DNA of 64,000 nt, from contig CAKMRJ010004445.1 in assembly GCA_928212115.1 (NCBI GenBank), forward strand, positions 79,061,202 through 79,125,201, in the 5' to 3' direction. The translations under genes and the position numbers were made by a program. The DNA is from Lactuca virosa (taxonomy: Eukaryota; Streptophyta; Magnoliopsida; Asterales; Asteraceae). The notes below the pieces were generated by a model. The model did no database searches and had not been told where the DNA came from. It worked only from the letters and a program-made list of their open reading frames with translations. Below, one piece after another: positions 34,414 through 47,271 of the stretch (the first letter of the stretch is position 1; each line of letters starts with the position of its first letter).

Positions 34414-35355
34414 AGGTCGACTAGCTGTTAGATATAGTAACGAACCTATCATGCTTCGGTACAAAGTAAGATCAACAACTGGTTTGTCTAATGAAGGACC
34501 AAGTCTTGTTCCAACTGCCATAGGTACTCGTAACTTTGAGCTATTCGGCATGCCAAACTTTTCAAGCAGATTTCGAGTGTATTTCTCTTGATTGATAAAT
34601 ATTCCTTCTCTGCTTTGACGAATATTTAATCCTAGAAAATTGTTTATTTTCCCCAACATGCTCATCTCAAACTGACTCTTCATCATGTTTTCAAATTCTC
34701 TAGACAATTGAGGATCAGTTGAACCAAAATTAATATCATCAACATAAATTTGAACAAGCATGAGATGATTCCCAACTTTCTTTCGAAAGAGAGTGGGATC
34801 AACTGATCCTTGTTTAAATTTCTATGATTTTAAGGAATTAGTAAGAGTGGCATACCAAGCACGTGGAGCTTATTTAAGTCCATAAACAGCTTTGTCTAAA
34901 ACATAACTATAATTAGGATGTTGAGAATCGATAAAACTTGTTGGTTATTCAACGTACACCATTTCTTCTAACAATCGATTAAGAAAAGCACATTTGACAT
35001 CCGTTTGATAGACATCAAAATCCTTGTGTGCTGCATAGGCCAAAAATATTAGAACAACCTCGACTCTTGCAATAGGGGCAAAGGTTTCTTCATAATCGAT
35101 ACCTTCTTGTTATGAATATCCTTTTGCAACTAGCCTAGCATTGTTTCGAATAATGTTCCCTTCTTTATCAGTTTTATTTTTGAAAATCCATTTTAAGCCT
35201 ATTACTGATACATCTTTAGGTTCTAGAACCAATCTCCACACTTTGTTTCTTTCGAATTCAACCAATTCAGACTGCATAGAAACAATCCAATCAGGATCTT
35301 CCAAGGGAATCTTAACTGACTTTGGTTCAATTTTAGAAATAAACACATTAAACAT
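34414..35355 (-). pseudogene. Element C reverse transcriptase, interrupted
   Basis: 35110-35355 is the RT entry (WIFKNKTDKEGN, NNARLVAKGYS). 34762-35109 is broken by stops. 34414-34761 contains QIYVDDINFGST, with the YVDD catalytic motif kept, then FLGLNIRQSREGIFINQEKY and GSLLYLTASRP, where B cuts the gene. A stop forms immediately inside B's LTR. No RNase H remains in view. Confidence 0.88.
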
Positions 35356-35400
35356 ACAAAACTATTGATTAGTATTTAATACCTCATTTTTCGCACTGAG

Positions 35401-36590
35401 TTAAGCTCTTGTTAAAACTCTAGCTTGAGGATCACCAATAATTTGTTCATGTGGATGACTTCGAGTCCATCTTTCCAATGGTGGATATGCATGATCAAAA
35501 TCTAATGGTGCATCTTCAAATTCTTCATCTGTTTCGGAACCATCACCTACAACAGACACTTGATCAGTTGAATCATGAAAAATTTCATTTTGTAAATTTG
35601 AATTATTCATGTGAGATTCAATTTGCTCCCCCTCAACACTTTGACGATTATCAGGATGCTCCCCCTCAACATCATTCAATTGTTCTTGCTCCCCCTTGAA
35701 AGTATGTTCTCCCTCAAACACAATAGTCGTAGTCAAGTGCTCCCCTTCCACTTGAACATTAGTAGTTTCAAGCAGACTTTCATTATTCATTGAAGAATTG
35801 GTTGATGAGATCATATCATCAGCATCCTGTATGATACTTGAATCATAAGAATGTTTCGATACTTCGGGAACAAGATTATCATCAACATTGATTTTTGCAT
35901 CAATTGCCCTATCAGGAACACCAAAAATTAAATCATAATCAAAATCTAATGAATTCAAAATTTGTGATTCATCAGCTGATTCGTTAATAATTGGTTTCTG
36001 TTCCAAACATGTTTCAACTCTTTTAACATAGTAATCATCAATTGTGAGATTAAAAGTTTCTTTTATTTTCCTTTTTGGTTTGTTTAACACCCTGTAAGCA
36101 ACATAATTGTTAGAATAGCCCAAGAATATTTCGTCATCAGCTTTTGACTAGAACTTCAAAAGATTATCCTTGAGATTCATAATAAAACGTTTGCAACCAA
36201 AAACATGGAAAAATTTAACATTTGGTTTCCTGTTGTAAATGATTTCATAAGGGGTTATATTAAATTGACGATGAATAAAAGATCGATTTTTAGTAAAACA
36301 AGTCGTCGAAACTGCTTCAGCCCAGAGATATTTTGGAAGATTCGCATATGTCAGCATTGTTTTGGCTGCTTCGCAAAGTGATCGATTCCTCCTTTCGACT
36401 ACACCATTTTTTTGGGGTGTGTATGGAGAGGAAAACTTATGCAAAATTCCTTTATCAGATAAGAACGAATCAAGAACCTTGTTCTTAAACTCCGAGCCAT
36501 CGTCACGCTTGATTTTTCGAACCTTTTTCTTTAAACTCACTTCGATGTGATGGATAAATTCGATCATTGCTTGAGCTATTTCTGATTTTA
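35401..36590 (-). pseudogene. Element C integrase C-terminal half and linker
   Basis: 36148-36567 carries the second half of the integrase core: KRDDGSEFKN, where the usual RSDNGGEF has lost its N but kept D; NGVVERRNRSLCEAA with the catalytic E; and FHVFGCKRFIMN. 35401-36123 continues with the post-integrase linker, including GYSNNYVAYRVLNKPKRK and repeated VEGEH motifs. A stop near 36147 separates the two. Confidence 0.85.
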
Positions 36591-37330
36591 AATGAAGAAA
36601 ATATACCTAAGTAAACCTAGAAAAATCATGGACAATAACTAAAATGTACCTCTTCATTTTGAGAGTTTCAACAGTCGAAGGACCACAAACGTCAATATGG
36701 AGAAGTTCCAAAGGTTCAACAATCTTCGAATCAATTACTATTAGATGAGTTTGTATATGTTGTTTTCCTTGTTCGCACACTGCACATAAAGTATCATTAT
36801 CAAATTTTAATACTGGCAAACCACGAACAAGATCATTTAACACTAATTTATTCATATTTTTGAAATTAAAGTGAGAAAGTCTTAGGTGCCATAACCAACT
36901 TATGTATAATGATGCTTTCAAAAGTAAGCAAACCGAGGGAACTCCAACAATTGGTTTGATGTCAAGGGTAAACATATCTCCGTTTCTTTTGGATTTGAGA
37001 AGAAATTCTTTTGACTCGATATTCGAAATCACACTTCCTTCTTCGTTAAAAATAACCTCATTGCCAGTGCCCACAACTAGTTGCGAAACACTAATCAAGT
37101 TATGTTGAAGACCTTCGACATATGCTACCCTGTTTACAGTAAACTTGCCATTTGTAACTTTACCATAACCTTTGACATAACACATGTGATTGTTACCAAA
37201 CATTACTACTCCAACATTATCAAGACTTCAATAAACTTTCAGGTTTTTCTTCCGACCAATCATGTGACGAGAGCAACCACTATCAATGTACCATTTTTCA
37301 TCATATTGCTCATCACTCCAAACCTGCAAT
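36591..37330 (-). pseudogene. Element C protease end and integrase N-terminal half
   Basis: Near 37260-37300 the minus-strand translation WYIDSGCSRHM shows the protease active site DSG. 36607-37203 follows with FTVNRVAYVEGLQHNLISVS, the zinc region WLWHLRLSHFNF with CAVCEQGKQ, and HIDVCGPSTVETL (first integrase D). A stop near 36606 breaks the core. Confidence 0.85.
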
Positions 37331-38840
37331 CAATAAAAGAATTTAGGTCCCCAAGGCTGTTTGGGTCCTTGGTTATTAGAACAAAATGCATTATGAAATG
37401 AAGATCCAATTATCCAATTACAAACTTTTGATTCCAAACTTTATATTAAGTCCACTTCTTTAGAATAGGGTATCAAAATGAAATCATCTTTTGGTTTAGG
37501 AGCAACACTAACTTTCCCTTTAACCTTCTCAGTTTGATTCACTTTAACTTTCGATTTCAAAACTGTTTTCCATTTTCGAACCGTTGGATTCAAATCTTTG
37601 GATGATGAACTTCCATTAGAAGATTTATTCAAGTAACCTTCATATGCATTCTTTATTTATTCTTGTGAATACTTCCCGGTTTCAAAAACTTTGCTTTTCC
37701 CCTCCAACCAATAATTGATGTTTTTGACATCATTTGTTCCATTTTAAAATGAAACATTACTTGGCTTTTTCGAAGATGGATTGGAAAAATGTGGTTGTGT
37801 TGGTTAAATTGTCACATTTCTTTTTGCATTGACATTTAATTTATCAAAATGTTTTTTTGAAAAACCAGGTTTCACGTTTGATTGAAAACGAGTGTGAAAT
37901 CGTGTTTGATACCCAACATTTGATTGATGAAAATCTTGTGGAACTTTCAAAAATCCTATTTGATTTGAAAATTAAGAAAAGTTCTTTTGGTCTTTTGGTT
38001 GAAAACCCTTTTGTCGATTAGAAAGTATTTGTTCATATTGAGAAAACCTTTTGTTTTGAGAATGATGAACAAAATTCTTTGACATTTGATGATAAACAAA
38101 CTTTTCTTTGTTCGATTTTTGAAAATTTTGTTTTGAGTTTGACATAGAAACTTTTGGTTGACTTTTTGGCAAAACTTTTTGATTTTGAACAATTTGTTTC
38201 TTCACAAAAGACTTGTTTTGAAAATTTGTCTGAACTGATTTAGTCTCTTTCTTTTCAGACGACACATTTTGTGACTTTTTAGACTCAATATGTTGCCAAT
38301 ACACTTTCTTTCTTGCTTTGCGTTTTGAACTTCCATTATCTTTTGAAATCTTTTCAACTTGATCTTTTCAACTTTAATCATTTATTTTGGATTTTTGAGA
38401 ATTAACATCATTTTCTTGTTTTTCCACTTTTGAAGTTTCTATTTTAACAACCCATGTTCTTTGTGGTTTTTTTCTTTGAAAGGTGTATGAGTTCTTGGTG
38501 AGATTATTTTCGACAGTACTTTGATTAGTGAAAAATCCTTCTTTCGAAACTTTGTTGTTATCTTCTTCACTAATTTTGTTGATTTCAGATTTAACTTTAT
38601 CAACATTTCCAGAGGTAACAAACACCTGATTTGGGAAGACAACTTCATCTGAGCTTTTGAAGTTAGGATACATGACCGCATTTGGTTCAAGAAAATGTGA
38701 ACCCTTTTCCTTCATGATTTTGTCGAATTTCTCAATATTCTCGTACACTTGATTAACAACAACTCGTGGTATCATTGTTTCTTTCGAAACATTTTCATCA
38801 TCATCATCACTGTCTGTTTGACAAAAAGGGTAAAAGTTTC
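37331..38840 (-). pseudogene. Element C gag-pol linker
   Basis: Lysine-, asparagine-, glutamine- and phenylalanine-rich pieces in changing frames (37441-37632, 37972-38304, 38374-38775). No enzyme motif. The composition is typical of the disordered region between zinc knuckle and protease. Confidence 0.6.
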
Positions 38841-39802
38841 CTATGTTGTTGGGACTTTGTCATATTCTGATATTTCCTTTTCACAGTCATAGGAAGTTGA
38901 ATCTATGTTCTCCCTTTCGAAAGCTAAAAAGGGTAAAATTTTCCTATGCTGTTCTTTGCTAATATCCGACGAATGATGTAAAGAAGTTAATTTTGCATAG
39001 AACCTCTTTGCAGTGTTACAATAGATGTTTCGTTGTTTATGAGAATCTTTATTATCAAATCTTATACTATCTCTATCACACATTACATGCATCAACTGTA
39101 AGTCTAACTGATCTATGTAAGATTTCTTAGTCTTCAAGATCCTCTGTGTCTGTAGCAGTTGAATACTAGTCTTTTTAGCATCATTACTAGCAGAGTTAAG
39201 CAAATCATTAACATATGTAATTGCATCATCAAACTCATATAAAATCGAAGTGTAAGCATTAGAAGGAATGTTAAAGGATTGCAAAAGAGAACGTACCCGA
39301 GAAGTCATGGGTGACTTGTGAGTTGATTTCAAAACAAAGCACTTTCCAGTAACTTTCTCTTCCTCCTCTTCCTCATACTTTGTGAACATAGCCCCATGTG
39401 TCGGGTTTCGCAATTCTTCATCATCAGAACATGATGACCAAATTTGGTAAGTTTCGTCTTCTTCATCCATTCCCCTGGCCACAAGTGACATTCCCTTTGA
39501 TTTTGCTCTTACTTCCTCCAATCTTTCCATATAATAAGCTTCATCTTTGACTTTTTTCTTCTTTTCATCCCTCTTTCGCAACATGCAATCATTGGCCATA
39601 TGATTTGCTCCATTATAGTAATGGCAGTCGAATCCAGAATCACCTTTAAGCTTTTTCTCGACTTTCGCATCTTCATTCATGATATCCTTCTTCTCTCCTT
39701 TCTTCTCTTCACTTCCAGACTTTCCAGCAGAACTTCCATTTGTATCACTTTTTTGAGACTTCGCATTAAAAGGCTTTTTGAAGAACTTCTTTACTCGGTT
39801 GT
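38841..39802 (-). pseudogene. Element C gag, zinc knuckle and coiled-coil region
   Basis: The knuckle reads CHYYNGANHMANDC: the second cysteine is tyrosine, so zinc binding should be lost. A strongly charged segment (DEKKKKVKDEAYYMERLEEV), an acidic run (EEEEEEKVTGK) and a probable coiled coil follow. Compare B, where the first cysteine changed in the same way. Confidence 0.82.
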
Positions 39803-40704
39803 TTAAGTAATAAGCTCATCTGAGTTGACGATCAGACCTTCATCTTCCGAATTCTCCTTCTCAGCTATTTCTTTTGCAACATCTCTTCCAGCAACTTTCG
39901 AAACCAAAGCAAGTGGACCACCAAGACTGATCTTCGATTCCTCAACAATTTTGTTCACTTCAAATTCATGTGCTTTCAACACATTGTAAAGATCATTCAA
40001 AGAGAAATAAACGAAACTTTGTTGAGTCTTTATCATAAGGCTGACATTTCTCCATTCTTTTCAAAGTCCCATGATAAAAGTGAGATTGAAATCCATTGTT
40101 GATCTTATTTCACCATATCTGTTACATTTGAAGATGAGCTCATTCAGACGATCGTAATAAGACTCAATTGATTCACCTTCCTTCTGCTTAAACTCTCCTA
40201 ACTCCAACAAACATATCTTGACTGAACTGGTCTTAATTTTCTCGCTTCCTTGATATTCCTCCTTTAGTGCATCCCATATATCCTTTGAATTTTTACAGCT
40301 ACGCACATAATTGTATACGATTGGTGGAAGAGCACCAGGAAGTTCTTGCAATCGTATACAATATCTTGGACATTTTGATTATTAGAATATGTTCTAATAT
40401 TTTGAACAGCAGGAGGTGGACGAACATCACCGATTATGCATTTCCAAAGCTCCTCATCAATCCCATTCAAATAGTCCTCCATACAATCAGCCCATTGATC
40501 GTAGAACTCATGAATTAACATTGGAGTCTTATTTGACAAACCGAGAAGATGAGAGTAAGACGTCATAGTGTTCATGTTAAAGTTCGTCATTGTTGTACGG
40601 ACGGTTTTTGAAGAAAGCTTCAAAAGTTGAGATCTAATAATGAAAACTATCAAACATTGACAACGATTACTTGAATCAAACAACAAAACGCAGAATCGAA
40701 TCAA
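39803..40704 (-). pseudogene. Element C gag, N-terminal capsid part
   Basis: Pieces 40264-40704, 40061-40351 and 39803-40036 make a broken UBN2-type Gag: FYDQWADCMEDYLNGIDEEL, PPIVYNYVRSCKNSKDIWDA, LKEEYQGSEKI, ESYYDRLNELIFKCNRYGE. One shift near 40340 and a stop near 40060 separate them. Confidence 0.82.
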
Positions 40705-40821
40705 AACAGAAGATCTACAAAGATTTTCAGGTTCAAAAGAGCGGAAAATTATAAATCTGGAACGAGACTAAAAATACTTTTGAAAACAAAAGAAAATTAG
40801 ATCGTAAACAGTTTGATTCTT

Positions 40822-40832
40822 GCTCTATACCA
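40822..40832 (-). other. Element C primer-binding site, one base short
   Basis: The minus strand reads TGGTATAGAGC: the tRNA-Met sequence lacking the C after TAT. It lies two bases from the LTR end. Confidence 0.8.
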
Positions 40833-40834
40833 AA

Positions 40835-41169
40835 TGTAGTTGATATTTTATCGAGCAAGAATTACGAGATCAGAGTTATGAAAGAAAGATGAACACAAGA
40901 TCTAAATAACGTCTGTTTGGCTCAATTAAGTTTTTTGAAGTACAAAGAATGTTTTAGAGAATACAATGTGAATGACGAAGTTACTCTCTAACTCTAGTAT
41001 TCATCTCATATATATAGGGATCAAGAAAGCATACAAAAAATATAAGGGACTAAAAGCATTTAAGTTTCGAAATATAATGCCCTTATAATAAACAACTTTA
41101 CAAATACGCTGTGACACTAAAACCGACTAAGACACATTTCGACACCTCACAACCTTTTCGAACTCTACA
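40835..41169 (-). repeat. Element C 5' LTR
   Basis: About 335 bases. Minus-strand ends TGTAGAG and AACTACA agree as short inverted ends. The outer boundary is inferred because the other LTR is not in view. TATA box in minus-strand CCTATATATATG at 41007-41018. Confidence 0.7.
41007..41018 (-). promoter_or_regulatory. TATA box of element C LTR
   Basis: Minus strand CCTATATATATG, about 170 bases before the LTR end and followed by AGATGAATAC. Confidence 0.6.
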
Positions 41170-41228
41170 ATTTTTATGAGTGTTCTTGCATTAATCATTT
41201 TTTTTATTTTCATGTAGATTTGGAAGAA

Positions 41229-44200
41229 TGTAACAACTTGTAAAAATCGGCCAGGGTTCGGCGGTCAAACCACCGCGAACCATTATGAAATAAAGACCAA
41301 TTGCATGTAATTTTTATTTTTATAAAGTATATTAAAAATATTATATTTATAATTACTTTTAGAACATCTCAAACTGATCGAAACATTTATCGTTGAGAAT
41401 CGAATCGAAAATTTTCTAAAAATTAAATTTATTATGGCGTTAAAAATAAATTTTTGCATTAGATATTTCTAAGAGATATGGATAAGATATTTGAATATAT
41501 TATGTTCTCTTGAGTTCGTGGATATAAAGAACGACCAAAACGGAGGTCGTATGAGAAAGTTACAACTCCTTAAAGTTATAAAATTCAATATTTATATGAT
41601 TTTTTGAAACGAACCGTGTACTGTTTCGTTTGGAATAGCTGCAAGTCTTGTAAACTGTTTTTGAGCACGTTTTTGAATTCAGACTACGCTCTATTATTTA
41701 TTATATTTTTATAATATTTTTAAATTCAACCTAAATCAGATTCATAAAATATGTCGAACCCGATCCTATAAATCGTGAAACTTTAAACAGATTTTCTCGG
41801 AGTTCTACTTATTGGATTTAAGATCCGTCTGACTTTTTGGGAATCTTATAACTGAGATTATCATTCGATATTTTCACAATGATTATTTGATATCCGGATC
41901 GAGAGCACACGAATAGAGAAAGTTAGAAAATATCACGATTACAGATATTCCAAATATGACATTATACTTTTGGCGATCATAATTGATTTTAAATTACTAT
42001 CAATATGGCTATAACATCTACACTCACATTGTTTCTACCACATCACCTTACCTGAAACTACACACTACATATTATACAAAGCTTCTCTCAAGCAATTACT
42101 CATGCTAATGATGAACCAATTTGTTCACATCAAACAATTGTTTTCTTTCTTTCCTTGCTGTTGGGATCGTTGGCCATGAAGAACATCACCAGAAGTGGTG
42201 ATTTCCGAAGTATCATCCCTTCCCTTTCCTTCATTCTTCCCTATTGATCAGGGCTGCCAAACATCCCTGTGATTATCGACCAACAGCAAGCCAAAAACCC
42301 TTTAATGTTGACTGTTGCTGCTACCCGATTTTTTCCGGTTCACTTCCTCCGTTGACACGGAATAAACACACAAAAGGGGCTCGCCAGAGAGAAAGTCGAC
42401 GATGAGCAAACGATCACAAAAGGTTCGCCGAAGATTGGTGTCTACACTCTCCTCGCGATGTACCTGAACCCCACCGGTCGACGAAGCACCACCCAAACCC
42501 ACCCCCGATGACCCCCTGTCGTTGTTGCGTTCCCATCGGAACAACCGCTCCCTGGTTTTCCTTCGCGAATCATCACCAACGAAGATGAGGACCCAAGTCC
42601 CTTTTCTCAGTCCTCTTTGCAATTGGTTTCCTCCACCAAGCCACCTGAGTCGCCGTCGATTCCTTCTTCCCTTTGGTTGCTGTCGCCGGCAATGAAAGAA
42701 GGACTGTAGTGGGGCGCCAGAGCTGGGTGGCTAACCCTCGTCGCTACTTCCGTTCACATATGTTCTTCTTACCATCAGATGAAGATGCGTCCCTTTGTTA
42801 TATTTGGAAAATATGACAAAACAAGTCCCTATGTTTAATAACTAAAATTAAAACTAACCCTTTGGCCTAAATATTTTCCAGGCAAATCCTATTGGACTTA
42901 GTCTTTACAAAATGGTCCTGATGCTGTTTTAAAAGATCAAAAATAGTCCCTTTTGTGTCAATTCATTACCAAAAAGAAATTCTTTGAGTTTGATATTTTA
43001 TAAAACAAACCCCGAACTGTTTTAAAGTCCAAGAATGGTTACTTTGCGGTTTTCCACGAAAAGCTTCACCAAAACGAACGAGGATCGAGATCACGCATCG
43101 AATGTGAGTTTCTACGGCCCCTCTTTTATAGTTTTAATATTTGGGGGAGAATACATGAGCGTCGATTAAAGTTTAGATGATTTTCAAAGTTTTATACACA
43201 AAATAGCATCATACTTTATTATTAGTCATAGGTTAATGAAAATAACAATCTAAAATGTATAAATGACTTAATTATACTTTGTTGTGGTATAGAATGCTAT
43301 AATCGACGAATCATAAACCGTAATACTAGTCGCATATATGTGCACGAAAATATTGAGAAAGCATAAAAAGACATTATACACATAACAAAAATATGTTATT
43401 CAATATAATTGTGTACAAAGGAAATGTGCATTGTCTTAAATGACTATAAATGAAGAGCTGAAAAATATACAATAATTAATTGAAAATATACCAAAAATCA
43501 ATTATTATTATTATTATACCCTTGATCATAATGTGGAAACGATTACTAAGCAAACGATATAATTTATTTTTGTAATTATTATAAAAATATAACTCATTTT
43601 AGTTGTGATATGAAATTCATGCCATATGATAATATAATTGATTATCGGAATTTTGGGGATTATTACCTAATAAATTATACATCGTATCAATTATGCAACT
43701 TATCGAATATCGGCATAAATGAGTATTCGGATACGCGAACGAACATCCTCCTTATCGGCAGAAGTAAGGAACTACTCAAATTATTATCGCTACAATAGTC
43801 GAACACTACGTTAAATTCATTATTTAACTAAATACACTAACCTTTGAAAATCTTAATAATCTATGATCTGCGTTAGTGATTCTAGTAAACAACGTACTTT
43901 TGAGCCGAGGAAATGTTGTCATGGAATTTATGGATTGTGTAGCCCGTGTGTATTTGTGGGAGGAATATATCGAAGGGGGGTGAATGAGAGAGTTTTATGA
44001 TGGTGTGTTTTTCCTTTGTAAGGATCAAATCCTAGAATTGACACCTACCAATATAACCGTTAATCAAGGAGGGATCATATATTGTAGGTGTATGTACACG
44101 GAAAAGATTTATAATAAAGAACGTTGGTATATATCTATTTTTTATGGAATGATTTATGCGGGATGACGTAGTTTCCTCGTCTGTGGTTGCTAGCTACAAC

Positions 44201-45368
44201 TTCGTCCGACAAAACCACAGGCGTCAAGTGTTTCTTTCTTCGTTACTATACGACTGCTTTTAAACGTTATTAATGATCCTGAATCCTCCATTTTTATATT
44301 ATATTATGTCTGTGTGGCTTGTGGAGGAGCGACATATAGAGTCGGTTATAGACAAATTGTTATATTGAAGATTTTTACTCGAAGAAGTATAGGTCTAGAT
44401 TGAGTCAATCCTCCCAATTTGGGCCGAGTGTGTAAGAGTGTTTAGGTTGATAACTACATCTCTCCACGACAAATTCTCCGTAAGCAAGGACGTTTCAAAT
44501 AACAAAATTGTAAAGAGAATGATTAATAGTTGTCGTTGAAATTATACGAGTGGTAAAAATATGCGTTTATAATTTACCGGTTGTTGAAAAGTATTTTGGG
44601 ATGAGTTTGCCCCACTGTTTAAGTGTCGATTTCAAAATTAAGTAAGATAATGCTTAATTAATAATACGAAACGGATTTACAAAGTTTATAAAATTCGAAA
44701 ATTATGAGTTTTACATATAAACTATACAAATGTTTGTACAAGATATCAAGAGTAAACTTTGCTACTTTATGTTTTCACAAAGTGTGATATGACTTTATTT
44801 TATATAAATTGGTATTCAAAATATTTATAGAAAAATCATTTTGGCAATGGGAACCGTAAGAATTTGTTATAAGTTTGGTTTACTTATATATTTTCTAAAT
44901 GGTGTATTTTTGGATTTGAGCAAATGACATTTCTAAATGGGTTTAAATATACTTTTATGACTCAATTATTTTATACTTTTGATAAAAAAAAAAAAAGAAC
45001 TTGTTTATAAAAGCTGGTCAACCAGATAAATTTTATAAAACATTTTGTAGTATAAAATTACTTTGTGTCAAAACCTTTAGAACTCACCAACAATTTTGTT
45101 TACGTATCTTAATGCATGTATTCTTAGGTTATTTATAAGGTCGGAAGTGTTCGTACAAAAGATCCTCCATTATTTTTGTCATACATTCGTAAACGCTGGA
45201 TTGTTAGGCGTGTGTAGCGATTTAACAATAATTATTGTCAATGTAAATTTCCATTTCTGTAATAATAAATGATTATATATTTCTACTATTCAATGTATGT
45301 TGAATAATTGTGATAACTGGTTTACGTCGCGCACCTCAGCGTTTCCGCTGGCGGCCGAGGGCGTGATA
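41229..45368 (+). repeat. Element J: long Gypsy-type 5' LTR
   Basis: Starts TGTAACAACTTG and ends GAGGGCGTGATA, right before a PBS. An imperfect hairpin (GGTTCGGCGG with CCGCGAACC) lies at 41256-41282. The 42100-42760 part is CpG-richer and carries an accidental minus-strand frame (42302-42622). 43100-43160 (GTGAGTTTCTACGG, then GGGGGAGAATACA) matches a segment in solo LTR H at 48822-48870. The start is inferred by analogy with H and F; the other LTR is not seen. 4.1 kb is long even for this group, so unseen insertions are possible. Confidence 0.6.
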
Positions 45369-45371
45369 GAT

Positions 45372-45383
45372 TGGTATCAGAGC
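45372..45383 (+). other. Element J primer-binding site
   Basis: TGGTATCAGAGC three bases after the LTR. The following bases (TATTGGCTATAGCGAACT) match those after the PBS of E1 at 63913, so J and E1 are relatives. Confidence 0.9.
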
Positions 45384-46402
45384 TATTGGCTATAGCGAAC
45401 TAGTACTTTCTTCGGAAAGCATGACTATTGCCCAGGGCTTACTCTCTTAGGTTAGTTATATTCCTTAACCTACGAATATAGGGTTACACATATATACATA
45501 TATAAACTCCAACCCTCGAATACTAATACAACGCAAGGTTTTATGTCAAACACCTTAGCTAAGTTGATTGTATGTGGGTCGAACCACAACTAGACGTAGA
45601 CTGATCACCTATGTTTAATTATGGTTGGGCCGATGAACAATTAAACGTGGATTTGGTTGTTGATAGACTAAAACGCTTGGAATCTATAATATTTAAAGAA
45701 AATCACAATTCAAAATGCTTAAGAATTCTCAAAAATCTTAGTGAACACTTACAAATACTTGGCGAATATTTACCTTAAAGACTCATGAAACAGTAAGTAT
45801 CATAAGCATAAATCATGTCCGAAGTTTATCTTGGAATATTAATTACTCAACTATGATATTCTTCGAATGCATATGTTAGACCTCGTAGGAATGCCTTGCA
45901 AAATATAAGCACATTCGTGAATCATTTCGAATTCAAATTAGGTATTAAATCAATTTGTTTCTTTCTGTTGTAAACCGTTCGTCTTTTGTGACCCTTTTTG
46001 AAGAAGAATAAAACAGACTCAATAAAAATGTGAAGCATGAAAGTTGTTAGAAATCTTGTCTATTTCCCAAGATATCTCGATTCTAATAAATCAGAACTCC
46101 GTAACTCGGTATATAGTCAAAACATCGAGTAGTAGTCGACTTTCCCTGTAGCATTTTCTTCGTAAATTTGCGCAACTTGTTCCAACACTTAGTGGTTTCT
46201 TTTCACTCGTTCCAAGTGTAAAATTTCACCCATGGTAGTGTTGTAAAAGTTTTCTATATTTAATACTCATATTAGATTCAATATCGGGCAAACCCACATC
46301 AATTTTACACATTTCGCATAATTTTAGCACTATCGCTAATATACACATCGATATTTTCGCGCGGCTCATTTCTTCTTGAACCAATTGTAATGAGACCAAG
46401 AT
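45384..46402. other. Element J leader
   Basis: Non-coding, about 1 kb, AT-rich. No motif recognised. Confidence 0.5.
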
Positions 46403-46576
46403 ATGTCTCACAAGAGACCGGTCAGTGATCGTCCAATACCAGCACAATCTCTTGCTGCAAATACGATCGAGATAATTATCAAACAACTAGTAGTTAACAC
46501 CTTAATCGCTTACGAAGTCAACAGGAATAACGACTCTAAACAAGGTAGATTTCGAAAGCGACAAACGTGGAAGTAA
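46403..46576 (+). pseudogene. Element J gag start, truncated
   Basis: ATG at 46403 opens 57 codons: PIPAQSLAANTIEIIIKQLV, then VNTLIAYEVNRN. This resembles the start of plant Gypsy Gag, where a helix is followed by a YEANR-like segment. It ends at TAA 46574-46576. The position, about 1 kb after the PBS, supports it. The rest of gag is lost or removed by the next insertion. The similarity is from memory and short. Confidence 0.4.
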
Positions 46577-46682
46577 TAGTGACGTCAACCTAGATCCCTC
46601 TATGACGTTGAATGGATTTAAGAATAACTCTCTGGAGCGAAAAGATGGAATCAGTATTTCATGTGAGCTCTTGTGTAGAAAG

Positions 46683-47271
46683 TGTAGGAATAATATTCCA
46701 GTAATTGACTAAAACAAAAAAGAAAATAGAAAAACTGAGGCATGTGTTTAACACATTGTCCTTAAAACAAATTCGCTCGCTACCGGGTGTTTGTTTCTCA
46801 GGATACAACAGTTTGAAGTGGTTCTTCTAGACCACCCAAACCCTTAATAGGCCTGGATTATATCTTCAATATAGCTAGAAAAAGAAGAAGATGAAGTTGG
46901 GAAGAAGAGAGTTTTCTTACATTCTTTTTTTTTTGGTGTCCTCAAGTGGTTGTAGAGTAGTGGTATTTCTAGTACACAATCTATAACCTCCCATTTAAAC
47001 ACCTCTATTAATCACAAAGTTTAATGTGTCTTAATATGTAATTAAATTGTAATATTAATTACAATTTTAGTTACGAAAGAAAGACATATTTTCAAGAAAG
47101 GTCCCTAATCTTTTCTTTTCTTTCTCCCACCCGTTAAACTCTTTGATTTACTTCTTCCAACACCCTTACTTTAAGGATTAATTTCTCATTCATATTAAAT
47201 CCATTTTGGACGTGTCAAAAAATGGGGAAAACCCATTGTTATAAATTGGTTAACACCAATTTTCCAACAAT
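46683..47271 (-). repeat. Element K: probable Copia 3' LTR, minus strand
   Basis: The minus strand reads GTGGGGGAT (purine tract) at about 47272-47280, then TGTTGGAAAATTGG, a Copia LTR start. The far end, TCCTACA at 46683, is a guess based on TG...CA ends. No coding remains. Confidence 0.45.

Larger units (their letters stand above)
34414..41169 (-). mobile_element. Element C: Sirevirus-like Copia retrotransposon, 3' part outside window
   Basis: Minus-strand order: 5' LTR (40835-41169), PBS, gag, protease, integrase, RT. RT stops abruptly at the codons for TASRP where element B begins, so RNase H and the 3' LTR lie left of B, outside the window. C is the most worn of the three Sirevirus-like elements, as expected for the outermost layer. 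Its linker is unusually rich in K, N, Q, F and S. Confidence 0.88.

Noticed and set aside
42302..42622. 106-codon minus-strand frame that looks fairly mixed in composition
   Set aside because: Sits in the CpG-richer part of the J LTR with no homologous motif. GC-rich LTR leader DNA often gives such frames.
46226..46486. 86-codon minus-strand frame
   Set aside because: Overlaps the J gag start read on the plus strand, which has better context.
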